Below, piece by piece: positions 22,416 to 33,666 of a stretch of DNA of 64,000 nt. Location of the stretch: positions 1 to 64,000 of the forward strand of contig JABTTQ020002843.1 in NCBI GenBank assembly GCA_016081115.2. The letters run 5' to 3'. The translations under genes and the position numbers were made by a program. This DNA comes from Rehmannia glutinosa. Lineage: Eukaryota; Streptophyta; Magnoliopsida; Lamiales; Orobanchaceae. The stretch's first letter is position 1; every line of letters starts with the position of its first letter. The notes under the pieces were generated by a model. The model made no database searches. It saw only the letters and a program-made list of their open reading frames with translations, and was not told where the DNA came from.

Positions 22416-24046
22416 TAGGATCAAATGAGACCACATAATTAGAGTGAGATAGTGTGGACTAATCCTATCCACAAATTTCAAAATTTAGATGGTTGAGATT
22501 TACCAAATTTAATGGCCTTATTTATTTTTGTTAAATCAATAAAGGGTAAGATTTAATTTTATTATTAGCAATTTCATTCCCATTTATTTTTAGTTTCCAC
22601 AAGGCTTTCTTGAGCGAGTCCTCTTTTTCCCATCTTTCTTTTGCGTCTTCCAAGCTCTGGAACTCCATTTTTTGATCCGACATTGCTCTTGACACACGGT
22701 TGAGAGCGTCGGATATTGCGGTTTCAAATGAAAACGAGGGCTAAATCAATTTTGTACGGGAAACCATGAAAGGCAAAAGCATAAAGAAGAAGAGACCATC
22801 AGAGAAGGCTAAGGGTAAGAGCAACAATAAGAAGCGGTTCTCCTCCATTAAGGATGATTCCTTTTTTGGGGCCACCGAGCAGAAACGACGCCGTAAGTTT
22901 GTTGACGAAGACATCGAGAGCAGTGTATATAATAAAGAAGGTAGAATTTTCAGGAAACAGAATAGTCGACATTTGCAGCTGGAAAATTTCTTAAAAGCGG
23001 GTAGAGAAGATGATGAGGCACAAGTTTTATATGTTATTTTATTGCGATTTGTTGTGTTTTGGGGAGAATGGGATTGCGAGTTGAAATCGTTATCTAGGGT
23101 TTAGTTTGTTTCATTCATGTATTTTTTCGGTGATGGTGGTTAAGCTTTTGTTAATGGAGGTTCTAGTTTTATTCTAGTCGAAGAAGACAGGTTTTATATG
23201 TTTAATGTATACTTATATTTTAGCGGTTATTGTATACTTATATGTTTTTCGATGTATACTTATATGTGTTTTGATGTATAAGTAGTTATTTTTGATGTAT
23301 GTATTTATGTTTCTTTGTATAATTATGTGTTTTGATGTATACTTATATGTGTTTTGTTGTATAGCTATATTTGTTGAAAAAAATAGGAGATTTTGTTGTA
23401 TACTTATATGTGTTTTGATGCTTATTTAGTTAAATTTTACCATATGTTTTTATATATTCTCGTTTCGATACTTTATTCTTGGTTTTTGTGCCAGGTGATG
23501 TTTTGTCAATCATAGCTAAAAAAGGTAGAAAAAGTGAACAACGCGTCGAGGGCGATTGTATACATACATACCGATTTTATTGTATAGTTAGTCATAGTTT
23601 CTTGTATAGGTAGTCCGATTTTATTGTATAGTTACACATAGTTTTTTTGTATAGGTTGTCGATTTTGTTGTACGAGTTAGACATAGTTTCTCGCATACAT
23701 AGCATGATTTTATTGTATAGTTAGACATAGTTTACTATAATAATTTAGTTAATTGATTTGTGTCTATTAGTTGTTGATTTTTTAATTATTGTCATTTGGT
23801 ATACCGTAATTATTGGTCCTTGAGAATAATCTGGTTAATTGTTTCCTTAATTCACGGGCCCTCACATGTTTTTGTTTGACAATTGAATATGCAAAGACAA
23901 ATATGTTAAATATACAAAGATAATAGTGTTAAATATACAAAGTAAATATATATTAAATATACAAGACAATAATGAGCGTGATTTTTATGTCTCTCTCTAT
24001 AATCGATTTACTAAATCCACGGTCCCTACATGCTAATGAGCGTGAT

Positions 24047-24137
<91 letters not shown>

Positions 24138-24527
24138 CTGATTCCTTGATTCACGGTCCCCAAATATTTTTGTTTGACCGATTTAATATGCAAAGAAAAT
24201 TATGTTAAATATACAAAAGAAAATAGTGTTAAGTATACCGCAAATATATGATAAATGTACAACATACCGCATGGCAGCACATGCATGATTTTTTCTCTCC
24301 AACGTGATTTTCTATTTCCTCACGTGATTTTCTCTCCTAATAATCGATTCCATATTTGGATGGTCCACATGTTTGTTTTGATAGTTTTACCCTTTCTTGG
24401 ATTTAATTAAATGGTTAATGTATTATTATCCCAAATTATTCCTAGCATTTGATGTAAATGGGGAGGGTTGAGATTAGTCCACACTGCCTCACCATAAAAT
24501 GTGGTCTCATTGGATCGATCCTCCCTA
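22416..24527 (+). mobile_element. E1: TIR element bounded by TA tracts, carrying a gene-like piece
   Basis: The left end is AGGATCAAATGAGACCACA, with a following AGTGAGATAGTGTGGACTAA. The right end, inverted, reads AGGGAGGATCGATCCAATGA and then GAGGCAGTGTGGACTAATC. Both outer sides are TA microsatellites, so a target duplication cannot be read. The body holds a basic ORF (22766-23104), many copies of TATACTTATATGTGTTTTG, and CT and TA tracts. No transposase frame is visible, so the superfamily is undecided (Mutator-like or TA-targeting 'micron'-like are possible). Confidence 0.7.
22766..23104 (+). pseudogene. Gene-like exon carried in E1 (basic, KRRRK-rich)
   Basis: 112 codons from an ATG open with a lysine-rich, nuclear-localisation-like run (SIKKKRPSEKAKGKSNNKKR). 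DDSFFGATEQKRRRKFVDE and DEDIESS follow, and the frame then runs into non-coding sequence after REDDEAQ, where a splice-like AAG|TTTTAT end is poor. The FF...KRRRK...EDIES pattern reminds me of the N-terminus of U3-snoRNA-associated WD40 proteins (RRP9/U3-55K), but I am not sure. Codon use is gene-like compared with the AT repeats around it. It was most probably captured by the element and truncated at its first exon. Confidence 0.4.
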
Positions 24528-24541
24528 TATATATATATATA

Positions 24542-24596
<55 letters not shown>

Positions 24597-25095
24597 GAGA
24601 GGATCATGTGAGACTATAATGAGGTGACACCGTAAGGATACATCTACAAAGATCCAAAATAATAATGGAAGGCCAAGATATAGCAAATTTTTAAAGAATT
24701 GGAAAATAGGAAAAACAAAATTTCCGGGGTATAATAGGCGGCGGATGATTAGTCCAAAAATAATTGCCAAGATATTTAATGCTAATTGTAAGGAATGAAA
24801 TATGTTTTGATCACGTATCTTAAAATCACGCATACACCACCTCTTTCTCCTCCTCACGCCAAAACCCGCAGAACTAGATAAACCATCGATATCCATTGAA
24901 ATCTTCAATTCTACCAAAGCAAAATCATCACATATTGAAGCGCATACATATCGAAAGAATGACTTTTACATATATGTATACATATGCAACATCGTATACT
25001 AAATATACACAATATGATACTAAGTATGCATTACTTTTACATATATGTAAAAAGAACACAGAAAGAGAAAAGCCTACATATGCATAAATAAATAG

Positions 25096-25136
<41 letters not shown>

Positions 25137-25141
<5 letters not shown>

Positions 25142-26563
25142 GAGGATCCAATGAGACCACTTATTATAGTGAGACAATATGGACTCATCTCAACGCCCCT
25201 TATCTATATCAATGTCTAAGATAAATAGGGGTTAAAATTACATTAAATATTTAAATAAAGCAAAATAAGGGTATAATTGTCAAATTAACCAAGTGGATGA
25301 CCATCTAAATATGGAATCGCTTATTAGAGAGAAAATCACGTGGGGAGAGAGAAAATCGCGAGAAAATCGCTACCGAGAGAGAAAATCACGTATGTGCTCG
25401 CCATGCAAGACGATTATCAAGTATGTTGTACACTTATCACATATTTGCTATATACTTAACACTATTTTTCGCATGTTAAAATGGTCAAACAAAAATATGT
25501 GGGGACCGTGAATGAAGGAATCGATTATATATAGAGAGAGAATCACGCTCATTAACATGTGAGGACCGTGAATTAAGTAAATCACTTGTAGAGAGAGAGA
25601 AAATCACGCTCATTATTGTACTGTATATTTAACACTATTATGTTGTATATTTATCATATTTGTACTGCATATTACAATTGTCAAACAAATATATAAGTAT
25701 ACAACAAAACACATATAAGTATACAACAAAAAAAAACAAGTATACAACAACATAAATACATACATAAAAAATTAACTACTTATACAGCAAAACACATCTA
25801 AGTATACATCGAAAAACATATAAGTGTACTGAGAATTCTAACCGCCTCTCGTATGCCCTCGTTTTCTCCACGTCAAAGCATCACATTCTTCAAAGAATCC
25901 TCCAATTCAAACACATAATAAACAAATCCAACTTCATCAAATTCAAACAATTTTTTTTTTTATTAATTAATCTTTTTTCCCACTTTAACACCACTTTAAA
26001 TTCTTCACCCTTTGGATTCATAATGACACCAACATTATTTTCAAAGTACCCGTTCATGGTGGATCTCACCAAGAATCGCAGATGATGTCGATTTCTACTC
26101 GTCATGGGCGACAAATCTAAAGAAACTCTTAAGTTGTGTGTGCGAGAGAAAATCGAAAAGGTCCTCACTTCAAACTTCTACAAGAGCATGGAGAAAATCC
26201 ACGAGGAGGAAGAATCGAATCGCCCCGTCGGCTCATCGGTGATGTCTGTACTACGGCGACAACCACTTGGCCATCGTCTTTGCTCCAGCTGCAGGGGAAG
26301 ACGTCGAGAAATTGATCGGAGAGCACAAAAGTGGATCATAAATTGATTGTTCTGGACGTCGGGTTGAAACACTGCAGGCTTTGCGTGTGTATTTATATGT
26401 ATGTAATTACACAATTACAATGTTGCCCTTTTTAGGTTTAAAATAAATCAAAAATAATTATTTATTTGGGTAAATTTCAACCATCTAAAATTACAGATTT
26501 GTGGACAGGATTAGTCCACACTGTCTCACTCTAATTATGTGGTCTCATTTGATCCAATCCCTA
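25137..26563 (-). mobile_element. E3: TIR element inserted in E2, inverted copy of the E1 family
   Basis: The left end is AGGGGAGGATCCAATGAGAC and the right end, inverted, is AGGGATTGGATCAAATGAGAC, both inside TA tracts. The right end inverted continues GTGTGGACTAATCCTGTCCA, almost the left end of E1. The left end resembles the right end of E1. The body has GTATACAACAAAACACATAT, the reverse complement of E1 repeats. E3 is therefore the E1 family in opposite orientation, carrying a different gene-like segment. Confidence 0.7.
26104..26346 (+). pseudogene. Gene-like exon carried in E3
   Basis: An ATG opens MGDKSKETLKLCVREKIEKV, then NFYKSMEKIHEEEESNRPVG. After SSVMSV a one-base frame change would lead to YYGDNHLAIVFAPAAGEDV, which looks more protein-like than the open frame (VLRRQPLGHR...). 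The piece has GC content and codon use unlike the surrounding AT repeats, so it is probably a captured host segment. I do not recognise the family. A minus-strand frame just to the left (MNPKGEEFKVVLKWEK) may belong to another captured piece. Confidence 0.3.
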
Positions 26564-26616
26564 TATATATATAATATGCAACATATGTATAGTAAATATA
26601 TAGAATATGAGAAAGT

Positions 26617-27863
26617 TGTTAGATAAATGTTTTTATCAAGATTTTGATGATTTTGTTTAACTGAGTTTTTACACCAAAACAATGTCCCTAAATGTTGTCC
26701 AAATACTACCAATTGATTTAAAATATTTTTACTAATTTTTTGGAGTATTTCTTGAAGTTTATTTTTGTCAAAAATCGGACAACACTTCTGTTTTGAGGTC
26801 AACCGGTCGCCCTAGAGGGCAACCTGTGCCTGAAAGTCGAAACTTGAAACAGAAAACAAAACTGGGGATGAAAGAGGCAGGTCGACCGGTGTGGTCGACC
26901 GGTGTGGTCGCCGTCGGCCCGATTCGCACTTTGCCCAACTACGAATCATTTCTCTTTATTGAATTTTGAGAGGGCAACCGGTCGATGGGGCGACCGGTCG
27001 ATCCCCGTCGATCGGTCCCCCTGTGCAAGATAGTGCGATCTAAATTTAAATTTCTATCTCTACGCGACCGTTCAACCTATGTTCTTTGTCAGCAAAATTC
27101 AAACCGTTGGACAACCATTATCAGCAAGATTTGCTTTATCAATTTTGTACTATATTTCTACATCTTGTGATCTTCTTTTTGTAGACAAAAGTGAAGATGT
27201 ATGAGCCTATGTTGGAGATCCAATCTTGAAGACTCTCCTATAAATAGAGGAAGGTTTGAAGCAAACAATACACAACACACAAGCATACAATACAACAAGA
27301 AATATGCAAAATTCTCAAAGCTTTCATTTCTACATTCTTGTTGTAATAGCCTAAGTTCTTGCACTTGCACAATCTTGAGGTCTAGGCTTTTTGTTCTTGA
27401 TTACACTTGCACTCAAAGTTTGTATACTTAATTTATTGAGTTGTAATCTTGAATTTTTCTATCATCCAAAACAAGATATCCTTGTTAGTGTTCTTGTGGT
27501 AAGAACACACTTGGGTGATCTTAGGTGTTGAAGAGTGTGGTACTCTTCATAGGTGTTGAAAGAAGATTGAGGTAATCTCCTTGAAGGTGTTGTAAGAAGA
27601 TTGTGGTAATCTTCAAAGGTGGTGTTGTATTAATTGTGGTAATTAATAAAAAAAAATTCTTTTTGAAATCCATCCCGGAGATACTGGGGTGGTAGAGGAT
27701 TAGGCCCTAGGTGGGTTGAACCTCTTTAAATCGACGAGTGTTGTTTATTTTCCGCACTTACATTCTTGTCATTTACTTGTTCATTCGAAAAAGAGGGCGA
27801 TTTGCAAAAAATCGGCATAATCTATTCACCCCCTCTAGATTATCGTAGCCACTTGGACTAACA
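26617..27863 (+). repeat. 5' LTR of the Sirevirus-like element
   Basis: 1247 bp, TGTTAGATAAATG to GGACTAACA. The TATAAATAG box is at 27239-27247. A cluster of GACCGGT-type palindromes occurs at 26800-27010. It closely matches 31333-32596. Confidence 0.93.
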
Positions 27864-27865
27864 AG

Positions 27866-27878
27866 TGGTATCAGAGTC
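27866..27878 (+). other. Primer-binding site, Sirevirus-like element
   Basis: TGGTATCAGAGTC, two bases after the LTR end, is complementary to the 3' end of initiator tRNA-Met (usual form TGGTATCAGAGC). Confidence 0.88.
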
Positions 27879-27920
27879 AAACTCTTTGGCTAGCTCATTC
27901 CGAGTAAAGAGGAAAGATCC

Positions 27921-29038
27921 ATGGCTACGAATGAAGCTTATCTCACCACCGGCGCCTCCACCAACAAGCCACCACTATTCGACGCCAACAACTATGCATT
28001 TTGGAAAGACCGTATGGAATGCTTTCTACAAGAGTGCGGGTTTGACATTTGGAATGTGATCATTGAAGGAGTTGATCAACCAACCAAGAAATTGGAGGAC
28101 GACACCATGACTCCTAAACCTTTCAAGGAGTTCGATGAAAATGACAAGAAGGCTTTCTCTCTAAATGGTAAGGCTTTAAATATTTTGCATTGCTCTCTTA
28201 CCGCCATCGAGTATAATGGTATAAGAGGCATAAGGTCGGCACATGAAGTTTGGGAAAAATTAGAAACCATCTATGAGGGCACAAAGAAAGTGAAGCAAGC
28301 AAGAAAAACAATACTTGTGAAAGATTTTGAAAATTTCAATATGCATGATGGTGAAAGCATATCAAAAATGGTGGAAAGGCTTGACAACTTTGTCAATCCT
28401 CTTGTGGCTCTTGGAAAGGTCATCTCTGAAGAAGACAAGGTGACCAAGGTGTTAAACGCCCTTCCCGGCTCATGGTCCAAAAAGGTGACGGCTATCACGG
28501 AAGCACAAAATCTCGAGGCACTCAAATTCGATGAGCTCATCGGGAACCTCCTCATCTATGAAGTCTATCTCAAGGAGAGGAAAAATTCCAAACCATCCAT
28601 CAATCAATCAGGTATGCAAAATATTCCTAAAGGTCTTGCATCTTCTTCTAATAATGCATACTACGATATTGATGAGGATGATGAGGAGACGGCCGCACTT
28701 GTTCGTAAATTTGCAAAATTTGTGAATAAAAATAAGGTGAGAAAACCAAGAGACAACTCGTGTTTTAAATGCGGAAAATCCGGGCACTTCATAGCCAATT
28801 GCCCAAAACTAGAGGAGGAAGAACAAAGAAGAAGAAGCCTTTTCCGAAAAAGAAGGCTCTAAATGCGGAAGTCAAAACTTGGGATGAGCTACTTGAAACC
28901 ACCGACGAAGAAGGAGAATCCAAATATGGTCTTATGGCCATAGACGACGAAAACAACGAGGTACGCTCTAATGCTTCATCCTCTTCCTTAGTTGATGAAT
29001 TGCAATGTGATTTTGATGAATTACAAATTGAATTTTAA
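27921..29038 (+). pseudogene. copia gag, UBN2 type, one frameshift
   Basis: The first 313 codons are open (27921-28862). They contain FDANNYAFWKDRMECFL near residues 20-36, the UBN2-type core with LNALPGSWSKKVTAI, and a complete zinc knuckle CFKCGKSGHFIANC (C-x2-C-x4-H-x4-C) near residues 282-295. A frameshift around 28830, in a GAAGAAGAA-rich stretch, moves the rest (KKALNAEVKTWDELLETT...LMAIDD) to another frame. Gag forms the virus-like particle of the element. The start is the ATG 58 bp after the LTR; no other upstream ATG fits. Confidence 0.85.
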
Positions 29039-29205
29039 AATTTGATTGTTAAATACAATACTTGGAAAAAAGGAGCATAAAGAGCTTAAAATTGAAAAGA
29101 AAAATTATTTACTTCTTATGAATCTCTTGATAAAGCTCTTGCTATTACTTTTACTAGAGTTCATACTCTTGAAACCAAAAAAGAATCGCTCACCAAAGAT
29201 CTTGA

Positions 29206-29529
29206 ATGTTTGAAAAGGATGTGCATCGTTTTAACTTAAGTACAGATAAAGTTACAAAAATTTTAGATGCACAAAGAGGTGAGCATTCTAAATTAGAACT
29301 TGGCTATAAACCTTTTCAACCTCTTTCAAAGAAAAAAGACCAAGGTCCGACTTTTGTACGTGCTAGTAGTGCCCATAATCTTATTCGTTTTTATTGTGGT
29401 AAAGTTGGTCACTATGTTAGTCATTGTAAATTGAAGAATAATTTTAGCTTTGTTTGGAGACCCAAAGGTCTCAAGGCTAACCCCTATGGACCCCAAAGCT
29501 ATAGGTACCTAAAAATAATTATTTTGTAG
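29206..29529 (+). pseudogene. Second zinc-knuckle remnant of gag
   Basis: The frame encodes KLELGYKPFQPLSKKK followed by FYCGKVGHYVSHCKLK. This is a CCHC knuckle whose first Cys is missing (IRFYC where related elements have a Cys three residues before the second). It links gag to the protease region, and the preceding 29040-29205 segment is frame-broken coiled-coil sequence. An altered knuckle would not bind zinc normally. Confidence 0.6.
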
Positions 29530-29550
29530 GTCATAGGGGCTATAACAACT

Positions 29551-30103
29551 ATGGAGGATTCAAAATGGCTCGTGGACAGTGGGTGTTCACGCCATATGAC
29601 CGGAAAGAGAGAACTTTTCACCAACATCAAGCTCCAAAAAAAAGGTTATAGTGATTCGGATTATGCAGGAAATATTGATGATCGTAAAAGTACTTTCGGA
29701 TCATGTCAATTTTTAAAGCTATTGCCTAGTTTCTTGGTTTTCAAAGAAACAAAATTGTGTTTCACTTTCAACGGCCGGCCGAATATATTTCCGCGCTTTT
29801 TGTTGTACTCAATTGCTTTGGATGAAACAAACTTTAGCGGATTATAAATGTTCTTTTGAAAGTGTTTCTATCTTTTGTGATAACATATCCGCTATAAATA
29901 TTGCTCAAAACCCGGTTCATCATAACCGTACTAAACATATTGAGATTCGACATCATTTTCTAAGGGATTGTGTTTCAAAACGAAAAATTGAGATATCTTT
30001 TGTTCCATCTCAATATCAATTGGCGGATATCTTTACAAAACCGCTATCTTCCGAGACTTTTGCCTCAATACGAGCTCGGTTAGGCATAATGCATACTGAA
30101 TAA
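29551..30103 (+). pseudogene. Protease start fused to RNase H by internal deletion
   Basis: WLVDSGCSRHMTGKRELF is the retropepsin active site (DSG). Within about 15 codons, and still in the same open frame, the sequence becomes YSDSDYAGNIDDRKSTFGS, the start of copia RNase H. The later RNase H parts follow in broken frames: WMKQTLADYKC, CDNISAINIAQNPVHHNRT, HIEIRHHFLRD and FVPSQYQLADIFTKPL. Everything normally between (rest of protease, integrase, reverse transcriptase) is absent. The junction lies around 29631-29645, next to an A-rich run. Confidence 0.88.
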
Positions 30104-31332
30104 GGTCTATGATTTCAATTTGCATGTTTTTAAAACTTATGGGTGAAAAATCGGATTTTTGGTGTAAAATTCGGACGTAAAAAGAATCGGTGTGTTCGTG
30201 CACTCGGTCGACGGCATGGTCGATCGATTCGAGGACCGGTCGCCCTCACCGTCGACCGGTCGCCCTTGATGATTTCAGACTTAAAAATGGTTCTGTCCTT
30301 TCAAACGTCATTTTGGATATTTTCTTTCAAAATCGAACCCCTTTGCATTTTTCACTCAAAATTCACTCAAAATGATTTTCTTCTTATAAAATCTATAATT
30401 TTGAGTTTATGTAACTTCTATGTCATCCATTTCATCCGACTTCTCCGATCAATTGGTAAGAATTTCTCCTTTTAATCTCAATTGGGTTGAACCTTTAAGA
30501 ATGTGCTTGTATCTTGCTATTTTGATGAAATTCTTGTATTAGTATGATGTGTATGTTGATTGTTGATGGATGAACGTTGTATAACTGAATTTGGTGATGA
30601 ATTTTTTTGGCTTAAATGAAATACAAAGTGTTATATATCTCTTGTTTTCTTCGACGCACGCCAAGTGTTCGACAAAATGTTTCTATGAAAAATTCATCAC
30701 CTACATGATTCTCTTGATTTGAAAAGTCTTATAAGTTTATAGAGATCATGTTTTTATCAATCAAATGAGCTTTTGCAAATCAAATGAGCAACTTTTCCCT
30801 TTTTATTTGGAATTTAAGCTTAAATTTTCAAAATGCTCGATAAAACGATTAAATTGCGCACTTTGATATAATTGTATGATATTTTTATCGTGCTAACATT
30901 CTTTTTGATGATTCCAAAGGGTGAGAAACAGGAAAACGCTCATACGCTCAAAGAAGCGAAAATAAGCTCGCAAGAAAAGCTATAAGCTAGTGTTCTTAAA
31001 AGCCAAAAGCTGTGAAATACTTAGTCCATGTGATGTATTATGGAATTTTATGCTTAACTAATGATGTCTTTGTGACAGGGGAGCTTTTAAACTCATGAAA
31101 TTCAAGCTTTTTAGCTTGTAGTTGTTTGCTTCTACTTATTTTTGTGATGCATTTTGATAGGGGGAGCTTGTGCAAAAATATTTTGAAAAATCTTTGCTCC
31201 TATCCTTGTATGTTTTACTTATGGTAAATCTTGCTTGTAATGGATTGATGTTTTAGACCGAAAAATTTGTTTTGTTTTTAAAATCGATCTCCTAAAATTG
31301 TTTTGGTTTGTAATCATCAAAAAGGGGGAGTT
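30104..31332 (+). other. Post-RNase H region and repeated purine tracts of the Sirevirus-like element
   Basis: No intact frame. GACCGGTCGCCC motifs at 30230-30270 resemble those in the LTRs. Before the 3' LTR there are three G-rich purine tracts: ACAGGGGAGC near 31075, ATAGGGGGAGC near 31158, and AAAAAGGGGGAG (31319-31330), the last being in polypurine-tract position. Several such tracts are a described Sirevirus feature. Confidence 0.65.
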
Positions 31333-32596
31333 TGTTAGATAAATGTTTTTATCAAGATTTTGATGATTTTGTTTAATCGAAGTTTTTACACCAAAACAAT
31401 GTCCCTAAATGTTGTCCAAATACTACCAATTGATTTAAAATGTTTTTACTAATTTTTGGAGTATTTCTTGAAGTTTATTTTTGTCAAAAATCGGACAATA
31501 CTTGTTTTGAGGTCAACCTGGCCGCCTAGAGGGCAACCCGTGCTCGAAAGTCGAAACTCGAAACAAAAAAACAAAACTGGAGATGAAAGAGGCAAGTCGT
31601 CGGCCAGGTCGACAGTGGTGTCGACCGGTGTGGTCGCCCGATCGACCGGTGCCTGCACTTTGCCCAACTACATAATCATTTCTCTTTATTGAATTTTGAG
31701 AGGGCAACCGGTCAGACATAGGGGCGACCGGTCGGACCCCCCATCGACCGGTCCCCCTGTGCAAGATAGTGCGATCTAAATTTAAATTTCTATCTCTACG
31801 CGACCGTTCGACCTATGTTCTTTGTCAGCAAAATTCAAACCGTTGAACAACCATTATCAGTAAGATTTGCTTTATCAATTTTGTACTATATTTCTACATC
31901 TTGTGATCTTCTTTTTGTAGACAAAAGTGAAGATGGAGGAGCCTATGTTGGAGATCCAATCTTGAAGACTCTCCTATAAATAGAGGAAGATTTGAAGCAA
32001 ACAATACACAACACACAAGCATACAATACAACAAGAAATTTGCAAAATTCTCAAAGCTTTCATTTTTACATTCTTGTTGTAATAGCCTAAGTTCTTGCAC
32101 TTGTACAATCTTGAGGTCTAGGCTTTTTGTTCTTGATTACACTTGCACTCAAAGTTTGTATACTTCATTTATTGAGTTGTAATCTTGAATTTTTCTATCA
32201 TCCAAAACAAGATATCCTTGTTAGTGTTCTTGTGGTAAGAACACACTTAGGTGATCTTAGGTGTTGAAGAGTGTGGTACTATTCATAGGTGTTGAAGGAA
32301 AATTGTGGTAATCTCCTTGAATGTGTTGTAAGAAGATTGTGGTAATCTTGAAGGTGGTGTTGTATTAATTGTGGTAATTAATAAATTTTTTTTTCTTTTG
32401 AAATCCATCGTGGAGATATCTTTGGGGTGGTAGAGAATTAGGCCCCAGGTGGGTTGAACCTCTTTAAATCGACGAGTGTTGTTTATTTTCCGCACTTACA
32501 TTCTTGTCATTTACTTGTTCATTCGAAAAAAAGGGTGATTTGCGAAAAATCGGCATAATCTATTCACCCTAGATTATCGTAGCTACTTGACTAACA
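31333..32596 (+). repeat. 3' LTR of the Sirevirus-like element
   Basis: 1264 bp, TGTTAGATAAATG to TGACTAACA, TATAAATAG at 31975-31983. It differs from the 5' LTR by scattered substitutions and small indels, especially in the GACCGGT-rich block. It is followed by AAAGT. Confidence 0.93.
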
Positions 32597-33397
32597 AAAG
32601 TATGCATAATCGTACGTATGCAATTAATATATAGTAAATATGCAACGTATGTATACTAAAGATACACAATATGATACTAAGTATGCATGACTTTTACATA
32701 TATGTAAAAAAACCCACGTAAAATCAATCGCACATAAAAAGGACTACATATGCAATAAATATATATAAAATATGCAACATGTGTATATATTAAATATACA
32801 AAATATGAGAAAGTATGCATAATTATGTAAGTAACTATGCATTGTTAGAAACTATCTATTCAATGTACAAAAACTAAATATGCAGTATATTATACCCAAT
32901 TATGCAAAAATGTCATAAACTATGCAGCAAAATCAACTAACTATGCATTGTCTAGAAGTTATCTATGCGGTGTGTAAAAACTAAATATGCAGTACATTAT
33001 ACCCAGTTGTAGCAATAAGTGTCATAAAAACAATGCAACAAAAAACAACTAATTATGCATTATCTAATAACTATTTAAGCAGCAAAAGAATATTACCTAT
33101 GCTGGATCCCGAAAAACTAATATTGGAAAAAAAACCCTAAAATCACTCCATTAAATAAAGCAGTTATAATTGCATCCCATCAAATGCGGTTACAAGAAAT
33201 CAAACGACTCCAAAAAAATATGTCCTTTTAGACAATTACCACTATACCTTTAATTGGATTAAAAAAAGAAAAATAACCTAAAATGAAAAACAATCCAATC
33301 CATCCAAAAATTAAATCAACGGCTAAGAAGTGTCCCTACGGCCTCACCTAAAGGGATTGGTCTTATTTGAACCAATCCATATATATATATATGTATA

Positions 33398-33622
33398 TAG
33401 GAGAGGATCAAGTGAGACCATGTCTCTAGGTGAGATACAACGGACTAATCTCAACCGCCCCCACTATTAATCAATGGGTATGATTTAATGGATAAAAAAT
33501 ATATTAAAATATTAATTTAATCAATATAAGGGTAGTAGGGTAAAATAACATAACAAGTTAGTTACAAAAATAAAATCAAATCTCTTTCTCTTTCATACAT
33601 TTCTCAATTTTCCCAATCTCAC

Positions 33623-33666
<44 letters not shown>

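Larger units (their letters stand above)
26612..32601 (+). mobile_element. Ty1/copia element, Sirevirus-like, deleted for integrase and RT
   Basis: LTRs at 26617-27863 and 31333-32596 are flanked by the perfect 5-bp duplication AAAGT (26612-26616 and 32597-32601). Next to the 5' LTR is a tRNA-Met type primer site (TGGTATCAGAGTC). Inside lie gag with a CCHC finger, a second finger remnant, the protease start, and then directly RNase H. Long LTRs, a long segment after RNase H and repeated AGGGGGAG-type purine tracts before the 3' LTR fit the Sirevirus (Maximus/SIRE) group. Without integrase and reverse transcriptase the copy can only have moved with help from relatives, or was deleted after insertion. 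It sits inside E2. Confidence 0.92.
24593..33379. mobile_element. E2: outer TIR element, interrupted by E3 and a copia element
   Basis: The left end is AGGAGAGGATCATGTGAGAC, then GAGGTGACACCGTAAGGATA. The right end, inverted, is GGATTGGTTCAAATAAGACC, then AGGTGAGGCCGTAGGGACAC. These two ends match each other, including the CCGTA(A/G)GGA block, better than they match E1 or E3. An internal unit (CAATATGATACTAAGTATGC... TTTACATATATGTAAA) occurs at about 24965-25100, left of E3, and again at 32629-32760, right of the copia element, which ties the two halves together. The net length without insertions is about 1.4 kb. Confidence 0.65.

Noticed and set aside
24407..25188. Open frames rich in Tyr-Ile across TA microsatellites
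   Set aside because: They only translate (TA)n tracts and change with tract length; no gene evidence.
27866..27878. tRNA-like sequence
   Set aside because: It is the short tRNA-complementary primer site of the copia element, not a tRNA gene; the same holds at 57444 and 49771.
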